Of a DNA stretch of 64,000 bases, positions 17,878 through 27,581 are shown piece after piece. The position numbers and the translations under genes were made by a program. Origin of the DNA: Brevibacillus parabrevis (lineage in GTDB: Bacteria > Bacillota > Bacilli > Brevibacillales > Brevibacillaceae); contig NZ_RHHV01000009.1 of NCBI RefSeq assembly GCF_003710905.1, forward strand, positions 186,001 to 250,000, in the 5' to 3' direction. The number at the start of each line of letters is the position of its first letter. Position 1 is the stretch's first letter. The notes below the pieces were generated by a model. The model ran no database searches. It saw nothing but the letters and a program-made list of their open reading frames with translations, and was not told where the DNA came from.

Positions 17878-19008
17878 TTAGTCAAATCGCAACTTATCCT
17901 TGCGCATGCCAATATTGAGGACAACCCCGATGATCAAAAAGTTGGTGATCAACGAGCTCCCCCCGTAACTGATAAAGGGCAACGGAATCCCTGTAATCGG
18001 CATCAACTGGATCGTCATGCCGATATTCTCAAAAATCTGGAAGGTGAGCATCCCCACCACGCCCGCCACCACGTAGGAGCCGAACGGATCTTTCGCTTCC
18101 ATCGCGATGCGAATCATGCGGTAAATCAAGGCGAAGAACAAAATCATCAACAGCCCTGCGCCCATGAAGCCGAGCTTTTCGGCAATGACCGTGAAAATAA
18201 AATCGCTTTCCCCGACAGGCACCCAGCCAAAGCTCGCCTGTGTCGGCGTGTTAATACCTTTTCCGAACAGTTGGCCCGAACCAATCGAGATCAGTGCCTG
18301 CTTCAACTGAAAGCCTTTTCCCATCGGGTCCAGATCGGGGTCCATCCAAAAGACGACGCGATCCCACTGGTACGGCTTGATGATCTTGAAAAAAACATCT
18401 TGCTTGTACTCGTACAAAAGCGTCATCGCCGCAAAAAAGCTACCGATAATGCCGCCCAAGTACAATACATGCTTCATCCGGATTCCACCGACGATCAGCA
18501 TGGTAGCAAGCATCCCTGTAAAGACCATCGCTGTTCCCAGGTCAGGCTGCACCAAAATCAAAAGCAAAGGAACGCCTACGAGAGCCGCTACCGGAATCAG
18601 CTTGTAAAAATAGTAAAAACGATCCGGGTCCTCCGCCCGTTTGGACATGAAGCGGGCGACCGTCAAAATCGTAAACAGCTTCATCGGTTCTGAAGGCTGG
18701 AACAACACAGGCCCCAAGTTATACCAGCTCGTCGTGTTGTTGATCGGCGTTGTCTTAAAGACTCCGATCAGCAAAATCAGCCCCAACGTGTACAAGACGT
18801 AGGAGAAGTTGTGAAAGAGCCGATAGTCAAAAAGCAATACCCCTCCGAGCACGATAAATCCGATGACGTACCACATCACCTGTCGATGGGCCGTGTCCAA
18901 TCCGGCAGCTGATCCGGAAATGCCCAAGTAACTGAAGATGCCAAGCCCGGCCAAAATCAAGATAATGGTCCAGTCAATCGATTTTAAATGTCGTTTTTCC
19001 AGGTCCAT
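17878..19008 (-). CDS. rodA: SEDS glycosyltransferase RodA
   Basis: A 376-residue SEDS-family peptidoglycan polymerase with about ten transmembrane helices. The family signatures are ILVQPDLGTAMVF, the long loop KGINTPTQASFGWVPVGESDFIF, and PLPFISYGGSSL near the C-terminus. It works with a class B PBP, whose gene mrdA lies upstream at 20673-23114. The ATG at 19006-19008 is preceded by AGGAGG at the right distance; the frame is open upstream without support. RodA rather than FtsW is favoured by the mre/mrdA neighbourhood. Confidence 0.92.
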   Translation of the reverse strand: MDLEKRHLKSIDWTIILILAGLGIFSYLGISGSAAGLDTAHRQVMWYVIGFIVLGGVLLFDYRLFHNFSYVLYTLGLILLIGVFKTTPINNTTSWYNLGPVLFQPSEPMKLFTILTVARFMSKRAEDPDRFYYFYKLIPVAALVGVPLLLILVQPDLGTAMVFTGMLATMLIVGGIRMKHVLYLGGIIGSFFAAMTLLYEYKQDVFFKIIKPYQWDRVVFWMDPDLDPMGKGFQLKQALISIGSGQLFGKGINTPTQASFGWVPVGESDFIFTVIAEKLGFMGAGLLMILFFALIYRMIRIAMEAKDPFGSYVVAGVVGMLTFQIFENIGMTIQLMPITGIPLPFISYGGSSLITNFLIIGVVLNIGMRKDKLRFD

Positions 19009-19031
19009 GTTTTTCCTCCTAGAAAACGTGA

Positions 19032-19055
19032 CTCCCCTCTTTAACAGAAGGGGAG
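19032..19055 (-). terminator. Weak hairpin between minD and rodA
   Basis: CTCCCCT pairs with AGGGGAG around a ten-base loop, followed by TCACGTTTTC on the minus strand. The T run is poor, so it may only attenuate read-through into rodA. Confidence 0.35.
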
Positions 19056-19066
19056 CCAAGTATACC

Positions 19067-19861
19067 CTATTTTAACCCAAAAAATTTGCGCATTTTCGTG
19101 AAGACCCCAGCCTTTTCCTCCAGCGGTTGCAGAGGAACGGCTTCTCCGAGCAAGCGGCGCGCCACATTGCGATACGCGATCGACGCACGCGATTCATGAT
19201 TCATGACAGCAGGCTCGCCCTGATTGGCCGATTTGATGACATGATCATCATCAGGCACGACACCGATCAAGTCAATGGCAAGCAAATCCAAAATATCTTC
19301 CACGTCAAGCATGTCGCCGTTTTTTACCATGTGAGAGCGCACGCGATTGATGACGAGCTTTGGCATCCCCACTTTTTCCCGCTCCAAAAGGCCGATAATG
19401 CGGTCCGCGTCACGGACAGCCGCCTTTTCTGGAGTCGTCACGACGATGGCCTGATCGGCTCCCGCTACTGCGTTGCGGAAACCTTGCTCGATGCCTGCCG
19501 GGCAGTCGATAATCACGTAATCAAATTCACGCTTGAGCTGCGTGATGATTTCCTCCATCTGCTCAGGCGAGACTGCCGATTTGTCCTTTGTCTGGGCAGC
19601 AGGCAGCAGGGAAAGGTTCTCGAAGCGCTTGTCCTTGATCAGCGCTTGCGGAAGTCGGCAAGCGCCTTCTGCCACGTCCACCAGATCGTAGATGATCCGG
19701 TTCTCAAGACCCATGACCACGTCGAGATTGCGCAAACCGATATCAGTATCTACCATGCACACCTTTTGGCCCAGCAATGCAAGTGCTGTTCCCAAATTCG
19801 CGGATGTGGTCGTCTTGCCCACGCCGCCTTTTCCTGAAGTTACGACTATTCCAATACCCAC
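19067..19861 (-). CDS. minD: Septum site-determining ATPase MinD
   Basis: A 264-residue ParA-family ATPase that places the division inhibitor at the membrane. The deviant Walker A motif is SGKGGVGKTT at residues 9-18 (Lys11 and Lys16), DTDIGLRNLD follows, and the C-terminal amphipathic helix FTKMRKFFGLK is the membrane anchor. The start is GTG at 19859-19861 with AGGAGG seven bases upstream. It follows minC by 20 bases. Confidence 0.96.
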   Translation of the reverse strand: MGIGIVVTSGKGGVGKTTTSANLGTALALLGQKVCMVDTDIGLRNLDVVMGLENRIIYDLVDVAEGACRLPQALIKDKRFENLSLLPAAQTKDKSAVSPEQMEEIITQLKREFDYVIIDCPAGIEQGFRNAVAGADQAIVVTTPEKAAVRDADRIIGLLEREKVGMPKLVINRVRSHMVKNGDMLDVEDILDLLAIDLIGVVPDDDHVIKSANQGEPAVMNHESRASIAYRNVARRLLGEAVPLQPLEEKAGVFTKMRKFFGLK

Positions 19862-19881
19862 GTCCGTTCCTCCTCTTTCCC

Positions 19882-20559
19882 TCAACCCTCACGCTTGTTC
19901 GCGCCAAGATCCGGGCGTATTCGCGACAAGTAGTTCATTTTTGCTACGAGCATGGTCTCATTGTCCAGATAGGCAAACTCTGTCCCTCCGGAATGATTCG
20001 TCCATTCTTCTCCAGGCTTGCTGATCACATCGGCAATCCGCAACTGGGTAGGACTCATGACCGCAGCCGCTATAATCACCTGTGCATCGCCGGAAATACC
20101 TGCATGGGCGTAACCACGCAGATGACCTAGCACATAAATGCTTCCTGTACTGCGAACCGTTCCCCCGGGATTGACATCCCCCAATAAAAGCAAATCTCCG
20201 TCAAACTCCAATACTTGACCAGAGCGAACGGTGTTTACCTGTATGGAAAAATGGGTTTTTAGGCGTTCAGCAAAAGCTTCCTCCCGTGTGATCACGTCGG
20301 CTTCGATCGTGTGAATCACCAGGTTTCCTTTTTGCCGGATAATTTGTGTCAACTGCTCCTGTTGTTCAGGAGTGCAGTAACGTTTCCCCAATTTTATGGA
20401 TACCCGTATCAGTGGCCCCGACAATATCTGTTGGTGGCTATGCTCTATTTTTTCACGCACATCGGCCAGCAGTTCGTCGAAGGAACAGGCATCATCCATA
20501 AAGAAGACGAGACCTTCTTTAGTCCCTTTGATTGTGACCTTGCTTTTCACAGTCGTCAC
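19882..20559 (-). CDS. minC: Septum site-determining inhibitor MinC
   Basis: A 225-residue inhibitor of FtsZ assembly. The N-terminal alpha/beta domain spans residues 1-100 and the C-terminal right-handed beta-helix, which dimerises and binds MinD, contains GDLLLLGDVNPGGTV and GSIYVLGHLRGYAHAG. The start is GTG at 20557-20559 with GAGGTG upstream. It shares its transcription direction and likely operon with mrdA upstream and minD downstream. Confidence 0.95.
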   Translation of the reverse strand: MTTVKSKVTIKGTKEGLVFFMDDACSFDELLADVREKIEHSHQQILSGPLIRVSIKLGKRYCTPEQQEQLTQIIRQKGNLVIHTIEADVITREEAFAERLKTHFSIQVNTVRSGQVLEFDGDLLLLGDVNPGGTVRSTGSIYVLGHLRGYAHAGISGDAQVIIAAAVMSPTQLRIADVISKPGEEWTNHSGGTEFAYLDNETMLVAKMNYLSRIRPDLGANKREG

Positions 20560-20672
20560 CCGGTTTCACCTCGACCGATACCATTCGCCATACAGAAAGA
20601 TTTCTCCTGCTCTGCATGAAAAATTTGCCGAATCGGGTCAAATGCTGCTGGGCGAAGGTCTCGTCCCGTTAT

Positions 20673-23114
20673 TTATTTAGAGGAGGGCGGATTTGGAATC
20701 GGTACTCCGTTTGTCAAAACTCCCGGATTCAATTCGTTGTAAGCTTCCAGCAAACGGCGCGCGATCGGACCAGTCGCATCCGAACTGGATGTCCCGTCCC
20801 GCAAACTGTTTGGTGCGACGACGACAAACACGAGCTGAGGCTTCTCATACGGCGCAAAGCCTACAACCAGCGCGTTTTCCGCACTTTTTCCGGTCTGCGC
20901 TGTACCGGATTTCGCCGCCACGGCAAACGGCAACCCGTTAAAACGCTGAACCGTACCGCCTGGCTGCGTAACCATGCGCATCCCTTCTTTTACGACCTGG
21001 ATGTACTTGGGATCGATGTTGACCCGATTCAAAACTTGCGGCTCAATTTGTGCAAGCGTCTGTCCTTTTTGCTTCGGATCGGTCGTGCCTTTGCGTATTT
21101 CCTTGACCAGGTGCGGACGAACCCGGTACCCGCCATTGGCAATCGTCGAGACATATTGCCCGATCTGTATCGGTGTAAACAAATCGTACTGACCGATCAT
21201 CGCGTCAGCCAAGTTCCCGTAGTACAGGTTCGGGTTTTCCCAGCCTGTCTTCTCGCCCGGCAGGTCAATGCCTGTTTTGACGCCAAGTCCGAACTGGGCA
21301 TTGTAGTAATCCAGCACGGAAAATTGTTTCTCCCAGCCTTCTTTACCTTTTCTCGCCAAGCGGATCGCCATTTCGTACATGTACGTATTGTTCGAAACTT
21401 GCAAAGCGCGGCGCGCGTTGACGATACCGTGTCCGCCAGCCTTCCAGTTGCGCTTGTAAGAAGTACCGACATTCAAGCCCCCACGGTCATTAATCGGTTC
21501 GCTTGGCGTCGTCAGCCCTTCCTGCAACGCGATCATGACTGACAACGGCTTGTAAGTAGAGGCAGGAGGGTACGGTGTATAAATGAACCGGTTGGACTCG
21601 TTCGGCAAAATGAGCGAGGTGTAGTTTTCGTTGAACGCCTTGCGATCGTAGTACAGGTTCAAATCGTAATCCGGGTAGCTGGCCATCGCCAAAATCTCGC
21701 CCGTATTCGGATTCATTACCAAAACGTGCGCATCCTTGAACTCTTTTGGTGTAGTAGGCCGCTTTTTAAACGCCTCTACCTCTTCTTTCAGGATCGCTTC
21801 CACCTTGCTCTGGTAGCGCCAGTCCATCGCGAGCACGAGGTCGTTGCCCGGCTCCGGCTCTCTTCCCGGCCGCATTTCCTTTTTCACCGTCTCCGAGTTT
21901 TTGTTTACGAAGACATCCATGACGCCGTCCTTGCCGCGCAAATATCTCTCATAGGAGCTTTCCAGTCCGGTGACACCAACGCGGTCAATCGCATTGTAGC
22001 CTTGCGCCTGATACTCTTTCAGGCTCTCGGGGCGAATCGCGTTGATGTAGCCGAGAAAGTGCGTTCCGAAAGCAGAGCCATCCGGGTCCCGGAAAATTTG
22101 CCGGACAGGCTCCAGCACAACGCTAATCCCAGGCAGCTCTGTACGGCGTTCTTCGATTTGAAACATCTCATTGTCTGTGATGTTTACCTTCACACGCCGC
22201 GGGATATAGCTCGCCATCTGCGGCGAGCGCATCTCCTGCAAAAGTGAGAGCTTGTGCCATTGAAATTGCCGCTGCTCCGGTTTGAGCGGAAGTTGTACAT
22301 CCAGTTCAAACAGCGAGGCGTAACGCAACAGCTCCATGTCGGATTTGTCAGACAGTCCGTTGGGGGCAGGCAGTTTGCGAATTTGCGCCTTCACTTCCTT
22401 GCTGAGGGCATCGCGATCTTCCTTGTCCAACGTGAGCGTCAGCTGCATGTTGGCGCTGATCGCCATCTTCAGCAGCTCAAAATCGGAAACGTTGTCTTCC
22501 GTCAAGGCTTTCTCTGCGCTCTTGTTGTTGGCATTGAGCTTTTTGATCACGTCTTTTCGCTGCTTGTCATCAAATGGCGAACGTACGCGCAACCCTACAT
22601 ACAGAGCCGTCTTCACCAGCTCGAAATCGGACATGCTGTCCACCGCTTCCTGCTTGGGAACAGCTTGCAGCTTGGCAGCTACTCTGCTTTTCAACGCGTT
22701 TGTTTCCTCATTGTTAAAAGCAATCGGCAAAGTGGAGCCCAAGTCGATCGTCTTTTTGAGCAACTCTTTGTCCGTTCCCGTTTTTCCGATATCAGGAATC
22801 AGGATTTTCGCGAGTCGGTCAGCGACTTTTTCTTCATCGATGTCTTGTCCTTGCTCTTCGACGTATTGAACAGTGTAAACAGGCTTGTTGGATACGAGCA
22901 CCTCGCCGTTTTTGTCCATGATTCGTCCGCGCGGAGCAGGAATTGGCAACTCGCGGATACTGAATTTTTCCAGTTCATGCCGATACTGCTCCCCTTCAAC
23001 CAGTTGGACGAAAGCGAGCCGCAAAATGATCGCAGCAAAAAACAGGAAGACGATCAGAAACAAAATATTAAGACGCACGGGTATGTGCGATTTGGGTTCT
23101 TTGGTTTCTTCCAC
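20673..23114 (-). CDS. mrdA: Class B penicillin-binding protein 2 with repeat insertion
   Basis: An 813-residue transpeptidase of cell elongation. One N-terminal transmembrane helix (residues 15-35) is followed by the pedestal region and the transpeptidase domain with Ser519-Thr-Tyr-Lys522, SNN at 574-576 and KSGTAQTG. The start is GTG at 23112-23114 after AGGAGAGG. At 813 residues it is longer than B. subtilis PbpA/PbpH (about 700) because residues 114-284 hold four tandem copies of a 48-residue unit. It lies between mreD and minC, so it is the likely partner of RodA. Confidence 0.94.
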   Translation of the reverse strand: MEETKEPKSHIPVRLNILFLIVFLFFAAIILRLAFVQLVEGEQYRHELEKFSIRELPIPAPRGRIMDKNGEVLVSNKPVYTVQYVEEQGQDIDEEKVADRLAKILIPDIGKTGTDKELLKKTIDLGSTLPIAFNNEETNALKSRVAAKLQAVPKQEAVDSMSDFELVKTALYVGLRVRSPFDDKQRKDVIKKLNANNKSAEKALTEDNVSDFELLKMAISANMQLTLTLDKEDRDALSKEVKAQIRKLPAPNGLSDKSDMELLRYASLFELDVQLPLKPEQRQFQWHKLSLLQEMRSPQMASYIPRRVKVNITDNEMFQIEERRTELPGISVVLEPVRQIFRDPDGSAFGTHFLGYINAIRPESLKEYQAQGYNAIDRVGVTGLESSYERYLRGKDGVMDVFVNKNSETVKKEMRPGREPEPGNDLVLAMDWRYQSKVEAILKEEVEAFKKRPTTPKEFKDAHVLVMNPNTGEILAMASYPDYDLNLYYDRKAFNENYTSLILPNESNRFIYTPYPPASTYKPLSVMIALQEGLTTPSEPINDRGGLNVGTSYKRNWKAGGHGIVNARRALQVSNNTYMYEMAIRLARKGKEGWEKQFSVLDYYNAQFGLGVKTGIDLPGEKTGWENPNLYYGNLADAMIGQYDLFTPIQIGQYVSTIANGGYRVRPHLVKEIRKGTTDPKQKGQTLAQIEPQVLNRVNIDPKYIQVVKEGMRMVTQPGGTVQRFNGLPFAVAAKSGTAQTGKSAENALVVGFAPYEKPQLVFVVVAPNSLRDGTSSSDATGPIARRLLEAYNELNPGVLTNGVPIPNPPSSK
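22263..22775 (-). repeat. Four tandem 48-residue repeats within PBP2
   Basis: The motif [ST]D-x-EL[LV]-[KR]-x-[AT] recurs at residues 114, 162, 210 and 258 of PBP2, spaced exactly 48 residues (144 bases). Copies begin TDKELLKKTI, SDFELVKTAL, SDFELLKMAI and SDMELLRYAS, each followed by a hydrophobic strand and a charged stretch; the fourth is partial. Diverged sequence shows this is an old protein-level duplication. Confidence 0.8.
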
Positions 23115-23154
23115 GAGTGATCCTCTCCTTTCCGGGAAATTCCCCGTCTCCATT

Positions 23155-23679
23155 TCAGTCCATGTGCATTTCCTTTTTGGCGAGTACCTTGTTGCATCCG
23201 TTCTTGATCGGCACGTACACAATCAGGCCAAAAACGAGATTCAACAATACACTTGGCAAAATTTGATGAGTGAGAATCCACTGCACATCGTAAGGAGCGA
23301 CCGAGAACAGACGGTACAGAGAGTACAAGAGCCACTCGTGTCCAAACAAAATCAAAAAGCTTGTCACGAACACCATTCCGATGCCCCTTTGGAACAGCAA
23401 GACAATCAAGCCGGCAAAATAGCTGGCAACCATCATCGACATCGTATAAATGCCGATGACTTGTCCAAACAAAACATCCTGCAAAAATCCGAATGCCAAC
23501 CCGTAGTACAGCCCTTCCCGTCTGCCGAGATACATGGAAATGAAAATACAGCATACGAGCGCGAAGCGAGGGACTGTCATCCATGACAGTCCCCATAGAT
23601 CAGGTGAGAGGACCTGCATGACTGTCCCTTCCAGAACAAACAAGACCACGACACCCAGTGTCAATAAAAACCTCGCCAT
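23155..23679 (-). CDS. mreD: Rod shape-determining protein MreD
   Basis: A 174-residue integral membrane protein with about five helices. The conserved MreD core GLAFGFLQDVLFG is near residue 80. It links the MreBC cytoskeleton to cell-wall synthases. The ATG directly abuts the mreC stop codon, showing translational coupling in mreB-mreC-mreD. Confidence 0.93.
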   Translation of the reverse strand: MARFLLTLGVVVLFVLEGTVMQVLSPDLWGLSWMTVPRFALVCCIFISMYLGRREGLYYGLAFGFLQDVLFGQVIGIYTMSMMVASYFAGLIVLLFQRGIGMVFVTSFLILFGHEWLLYSLYRLFSVAPYDVQWILTHQILPSVLLNLVFGLIVYVPIKNGCNKVLAKKEMHMD

Positions 23680-24666
23680 CTACTGTCCACCTCCGCCAGT
23701 TCCAGTGGAAGGTGTTCCCGTCGAATTGGGCGTTGCCGTTTTTCCTCCTGTCGCAGGCGCCTCTCCAGTTGGCTGCTTCGGAATCAGCTCTCCGTTCGGG
23801 GAAATGGTAAAGTCACGCTCTACCACCATCACTTCGCTCAATTGCGAAAAATCTGCGCTTGGCTGTATGTAAGCCGTTTGAGTCAGCCCGTAGTCATCCG
23901 GGACGATCCGAACAATATAGCCAAGCGGCAAATTCCGCGGAACGACTCCCCCGCGCCCAGAGGTGATGACTTGTTGCTTCGGTTCGATTTTTTTGCCCCA
24001 AGGAATTTTGCGCATGACGAGCAAGCGCTCCTGCGGGTCGTATTCCTCGATGACGCCGCTGATAGGCTCATAAATCGTTTTGCCGTCCACAACCTGCGTG
24101 GCTTGAATATCCGCTGAAATGTGATCGCGCCGCTCATAGCTTGTCAACAGTTCAACCGTAGCGGAAAAGTTGGCAACACTTTGTACACGCCCGATCATCC
24201 CTTTTGCCGTAATGACCGCCATATCTTTTTTAATGCCGCTCTTCAGTCCCAGATCGATCGTAATCACGTTGTTCCACGTATCGGGATTGCGAGCCACGAC
24301 TTCCGCAAACCGGAGATTATACGAAGATTTCAGCGTATTTTTCGCTTCCAGGTCTTTGCGCAGACGTTCATTTTGCGCTTTGAGGTCGTGCAACTCTGCT
24401 GTCAAACGGGCGTATTGATCCAGTCCCGCCTTCAATGCCTTATTTTCCTCATATACACTGTACGCTTCTTCAATTTCCTGAAAAAAGCCAGAAACAGCTT
24501 GGGCAGGGCGATAAAACAAGCCCTGCACCACGCTGAACGTATCTTTGAAAAACATTTCTGGCCATGTCAGGTTATCCCGTTCACGAGAAGTGAAGCCAAC
24601 GACGGAGATTAAGAGGACCAAGCCTACAAGTACAATAATTAGCCGCTTATTCCCGAAAAACGACAT
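23680..24666 (-). CDS. mreC: Rod shape-determining protein MreC
   Basis: A 328-residue bitopic protein: a transmembrane helix at residues 8-25, a coiled coil at about 65-115, and the paired beta-barrel domains with VVARNPDTWNNVITIDLG and GKGMIGRVQSV-type segments. The last 40 residues are a Pro/Thr/Gly-rich tail. It organises MreB, MreD, RodA and PBP2 outside the membrane. It follows mreB by 15 bases. Confidence 0.95.
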   Translation of the reverse strand: MSFFGNKRLIIVLVGLVLLISVVGFTSRERDNLTWPEMFFKDTFSVVQGLFYRPAQAVSGFFQEIEEAYSVYEENKALKAGLDQYARLTAELHDLKAQNERLRKDLEAKNTLKSSYNLRFAEVVARNPDTWNNVITIDLGLKSGIKKDMAVITAKGMIGRVQSVANFSATVELLTSYERRDHISADIQATQVVDGKTIYEPISGVIEEYDPQERLLVMRKIPWGKKIEPKQQVITSGRGGVVPRNLPLGYIVRIVPDDYGLTQTAYIQPSADFSQLSEVMVVERDFTISPNGELIPKQPTGEAPATGGKTATPNSTGTPSTGTGGGGQ

Positions 24667-24681
24667 GCCCGAAACCTCCGT

Positions 24682-25725
24682 TTATTTACCCCGTTTTTGT
24701 CGGGAAGAGGTGATGCCTTGTTTCGATTTGAACAGGTGGATATTTTCCAATGCCCGACCTGTTCCGATCGCTACGCAATCCAGCGCATTTTCCGCAACGT
24801 GCACGGGCATACCTGTTTCCTTGCTGAGCAGACGATCCATGTTGCGCAGAAGCGCGCCACCACCTGTCAACACGATCCCGCGATCCATAATATCTGCCGC
24901 AAGTTCCGGCGGACTCTTCTCCAAAGTCACCTTCACGGCTTCGATAATCGCTGCGACTGTCTCTGCCAGGGCTTCGGCAATTTCCGTGCTGCTGACAGAG
25001 AGCGTCTTAGGCAAGCCTGTTACGAGGTCGCGACCGCGAATATCGACGTTCTCCGGTTCTTCCGGTGCGATGGCGGAGCCAATCTCCAGCTTCAAGGTCT
25101 CTGCTGTGCGCTCCCCGATCATCAGGTTGTAGCGACGCTTGATGTACTGGATGATCGCCTCGTCCATCTCATCTCCAGCCACGCGGATGGAACGGGAAGT
25201 AACAATCCCGCCCAAAGAAATGATCGCTACTTCTGTCGTACCCCCACCGATGTCGACAACCATGCTTCCAGTAGGCTCCCAAACAGGCAGATCAGCTCCG
25301 ATAGCCGCTGCGAACGGTTCTTCAATCGTGTAAGCCTCGCGCGCACCAGCCTGCTTCGTCGCATCCTCAACGGCGCGCTTCTCTACAGCGGTAATGCCAG
25401 AAGGCACACAAACCATTACATTCGGGCGACGGCTGAACAGGCCCTGGTTTTTTTGAGCCTGATTAATGAAATAACGCATCATCGTTGCTGTCGTGTCAAA
25501 ATCTGCGATCACTCCGTCCTTCATCGGACGAACAGCCACGATGTTTCCAGGTGTACGGCCGATCATGCTTTTGGCCGCATTTCCCACCGCTTCAATAGAA
25601 TTGTTGTTCGTGCGAATCGCTACTACAGAAGGTTCACGCACGACAATTCCTTTTCCCTTGACGAAAACAAGTGTATTGGCAGTGCCGAGGTCAATCCCCA
25701 AGTCACGTGTAAATCCACCAAACAT
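24682..25725 (-). CDS. mreB: Actin-like rod-shape protein MreB
   Basis: A 347-residue bacterial actin. Phosphate-binding loops [14 protein letters not shown] (N-terminus), [17 protein letters not shown] and LTGGGALL are intact. The ATG at 25723-25725 is preceded by GGAAGGAG; an earlier ATG in frame lacks a ribosome site. It heads the mreBCD cluster, 47 bases after radC, matching the B. subtilis order. Confidence 0.96.
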   Translation of the reverse strand: MFGGFTRDLGIDLGTANTLVFVKGKGIVVREPSVVAIRTNNNSIEAVGNAAKSMIGRTPGNIVAVRPMKDGVIADFDTTATMMRYFINQAQKNQGLFSRRPNVMVCVPSGITAVEKRAVEDATKQAGAREAYTIEEPFAAAIGADLPVWEPTGSMVVDIGGGTTEVAIISLGGIVTSRSIRVAGDEMDEAIIQYIKRRYNLMIGERTAETLKLEIGSAIAPEEPENVDIRGRDLVTGLPKTLSVSSTEIAEALAETVAAIIEAVKVTLEKSPPELAADIMDRGIVLTGGGALLRNMDRLLSKETGMPVHVAENALDCVAIGTGRALENIHLFKSKQGITSSRQKRGK

Positions 25726-25772
25726 AAAAAAACTCCTTCCAATAATATACAAATGACAAGCATTATTAACTC

Positions 25773-26471
25773 CTACAAGTACCCTTGCTCTTTTAAGCTG
25801 ACGTACCTGCCATCCCCGATAATCACATGATCCAACAATGAAATCCCTACCAGTTCGCCCGCTTCACGCAATGTGTGCGTAATCGCGATATCTTCCCTGC
25901 TAGGTGTCGGATCTCCACTCGGATGGTTATGTAGGCAAATCACCGATGCGCTGCTACGACGGATCGCTTCTTTAAAGACTTCTCTAGGGTGTACGATGGA
26001 AGCGTCCAGACTGCCTACAAAAATAGTCTGCTTGCCAATCACGTGGTTCTTCGTATTTAGAAAGAGGCAGACAAAGTGCTCCTGTGTCAGATGAGCAAGC
26101 TCAGGCGACATCAGGTCAGCTACATCGCGCGGCAAACGGATGGAGGCACGGCTTATCCGCGGTATGCCCACCAAGCGGCGTCCGAGTTCAAAAGCGGCAT
26201 GCAGTTCAACCGCTTTTACCTGGCCGATCCCCTTCAGTTCTCTCAGCTCAGCGTGAGAGGCTTGCGCCAATCCACGCAAGTCACCAAATTTGGCTAACAA
26301 GCGCTGCGCCAACTGATAGGCTGTCTCCCGCTCGCTGCCTGTCCTCAGCAAAATGGCAAGAAGTTCTGTATCAGACAGATGGACCGCTCCTTCGCGAAGC
26401 AGTCGTTCACGTGGACGGTCATAGTAAGGGACGTTTTTGACGTCTGTTTTGTTACAGGTATTTGCTGCCAT
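25773..26471 (-). CDS. radC: RadC family protein (JAB1/MPN domain)
   Basis: A 232-residue protein with a helix-hairpin-helix region (residues 45-95, [12 protein letters not shown]) and a C-terminal metal-dependent JAB/MPN domain whose zinc motif is [15 protein letters not shown]. The old link to DNA repair is not well supported and its activity is unknown. The position between maf and mreB is conserved. Confidence 0.93.
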   Translation of the reverse strand: MAANTCNKTDVKNVPYYDRPRERLLREGAVHLSDTELLAILLRTGSERETAYQLAQRLLAKFGDLRGLAQASHAELRELKGIGQVKAVELHAAFELGRRLVGIPRISRASIRLPRDVADLMSPELAHLTQEHFVCLFLNTKNHVIGKQTIFVGSLDASIVHPREVFKEAIRRSSASVICLHNHPSGDPTPSREDIAITHTLREAGELVGISLLDHVIIGDGRYVSLKEQGYL

Positions 26472-26572
26472 TTTTCGCCGCCTCCAGCCTCTTTCAAATT
26501 CGTCAACGGCTGACTCTGATGAAGGTCATGGGGCGGTTGGCCGTTGTCACTTTTCAATAAAGCGAAACAACT

Positions 26573-27163
26573 TTACAAAATGGACATCCCGAAACGCGCA
26601 AGCAGATTGGAGGTCAAGCACAGCGGCAATCCGACTACCGTAAAGTAATCTCCGGTGATCCCCTCCACAATCGTGGCTCCGATTCCTTGAATCGCATAGG
26701 AGCCTGCCTTGTCCATCGGCTCCTTCGTTGCAATGTACGACTTGATCTCTGCTTCGCTCAACGGGCGAATCTTCACTTGGGTATGGCTATGCGCCACCTC
26801 AGAGCGTCCAATCGCTGCGTCAATCAGGGCCACTCCGCTGTAAACGGTATGTTCTCGCCCCTGAAGCATGGACAGCATGCGAAACGCGTCCGCTTCGTCT
26901 TCTGGCTTGCCCAGTATTTGTCCATCCAGGACGACAATCGTGTCGGACCCGAGAACGACGCCTTCTGTCAAGCGATCGGCCACTGCATTTGCCTTGCGCA
27001 GAGACAGTTCTTCCACTACTTCTTTTGGAGACAAGCCTGGCGCAGTCGTCTCGTCGACATCGCTCGTCATTACCGTAAACGGAATCCCCAGCGCCTGCAA
27101 CAGCTCTCTGCGGCGAGGCGATGATGAAGCAAGAATGAGAGTATCCTGTTTTTTCGTCGTCAT
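26573..27163 (-). CDS. maf: Maf nucleotide pyrophosphatase
   Basis: A 196-residue Maf/YhdE family enzyme, which hydrolyses dTTP/UTP or modified nucleotides and, when overproduced, blocks septation. The signature LILASSSPRRRELL opens the protein; GSDTIVVLDGQILGKP and DKAGSYAIQGIGA are the other conserved blocks. The ribosome site is weak (GTAGGTTG), suggesting coupling to the DUF4321 gene ending nine bases upstream. Confidence 0.94.
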   Translation of the reverse strand: MTTKKQDTLILASSSPRRRELLQALGIPFTVMTSDVDETTAPGLSPKEVVEELSLRKANAVADRLTEGVVLGSDTIVVLDGQILGKPEDEADAFRMLSMLQGREHTVYSGVALIDAAIGRSEVAHSHTQVKIRPLSEAEIKSYIATKEPMDKAGSYAIQGIGATIVEGITGDYFTVVGLPLCLTSNLLARFGMSIL

Positions 27164-27171
27164 TTTTCAAC

Positions 27172-27411
27172 CTACTTTATCCGTCGATGTATCCAAAACG
27201 CGAGGGCAAGTCCCCCGATACTGGCTAGATTTAGTTTTACCTGAAAGTTCAGGTCGTACTTCAAAATTTCTAAATCTGCCGCAGGTGACCATGTGATCAT
27301 CTTGCTTTTGGTCAAAAAAGGCACCCAGGGACCGAGAATTTCCCCGACGATGCTGCCAAACAGTAGACCACTTACCAGTAGAAACACGAGTGTAAGCGTT
27401 TCTTTCCCCAT
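27172..27411 (-). CDS. DUF4321 small membrane protein
   Basis: A 79-residue protein with one hydrophobic helix near each end (LTLVFLLVSGLLFGSIVGEIL and LNLASIGGLALAFWI) and a short middle loop, the pattern of DUF4321. Function unknown; the family is usually found beside maf in sporeformers, as here. The ATG at 27409-27411 best fits the family start; the frame continues upstream without support. Confidence 0.78.
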   Translation of the reverse strand: MGKETLTLVFLLVSGLLFGSIVGEILGPWVPFLTKSKMITWSPAADLEILKYDLNFQVKLNLASIGGLALAFWIHRRIK

Positions 27412-27518
27412 TCCTTTTCCCAACTCCCTTTTTAGAAGGGATTCTCTTTTTGCCAACCATAAGTTTAGCAAATGGGAAGGGGTGAAACAATCCCTGATTG
27501 CTCTTGGTAGTTACTGTA

Positions 27519-27560
27519 TAAAAAGAAAAGGCCTCCTGCAAGAAATCTTGCGAAAGCCTG
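27519..27560 (-). terminator. Intrinsic terminator of spoIIB
   Basis: An interrupted stem (AGGC...GCCT enclosing CGCAAG/CTTGC) is followed on the minus strand by TTTTCTTTTT. It ends 20 bases after the spoIIB stop. Confidence 0.75.
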
Positions 27561-27581
27561 ATCGCCACCTCATCGTTTCTC

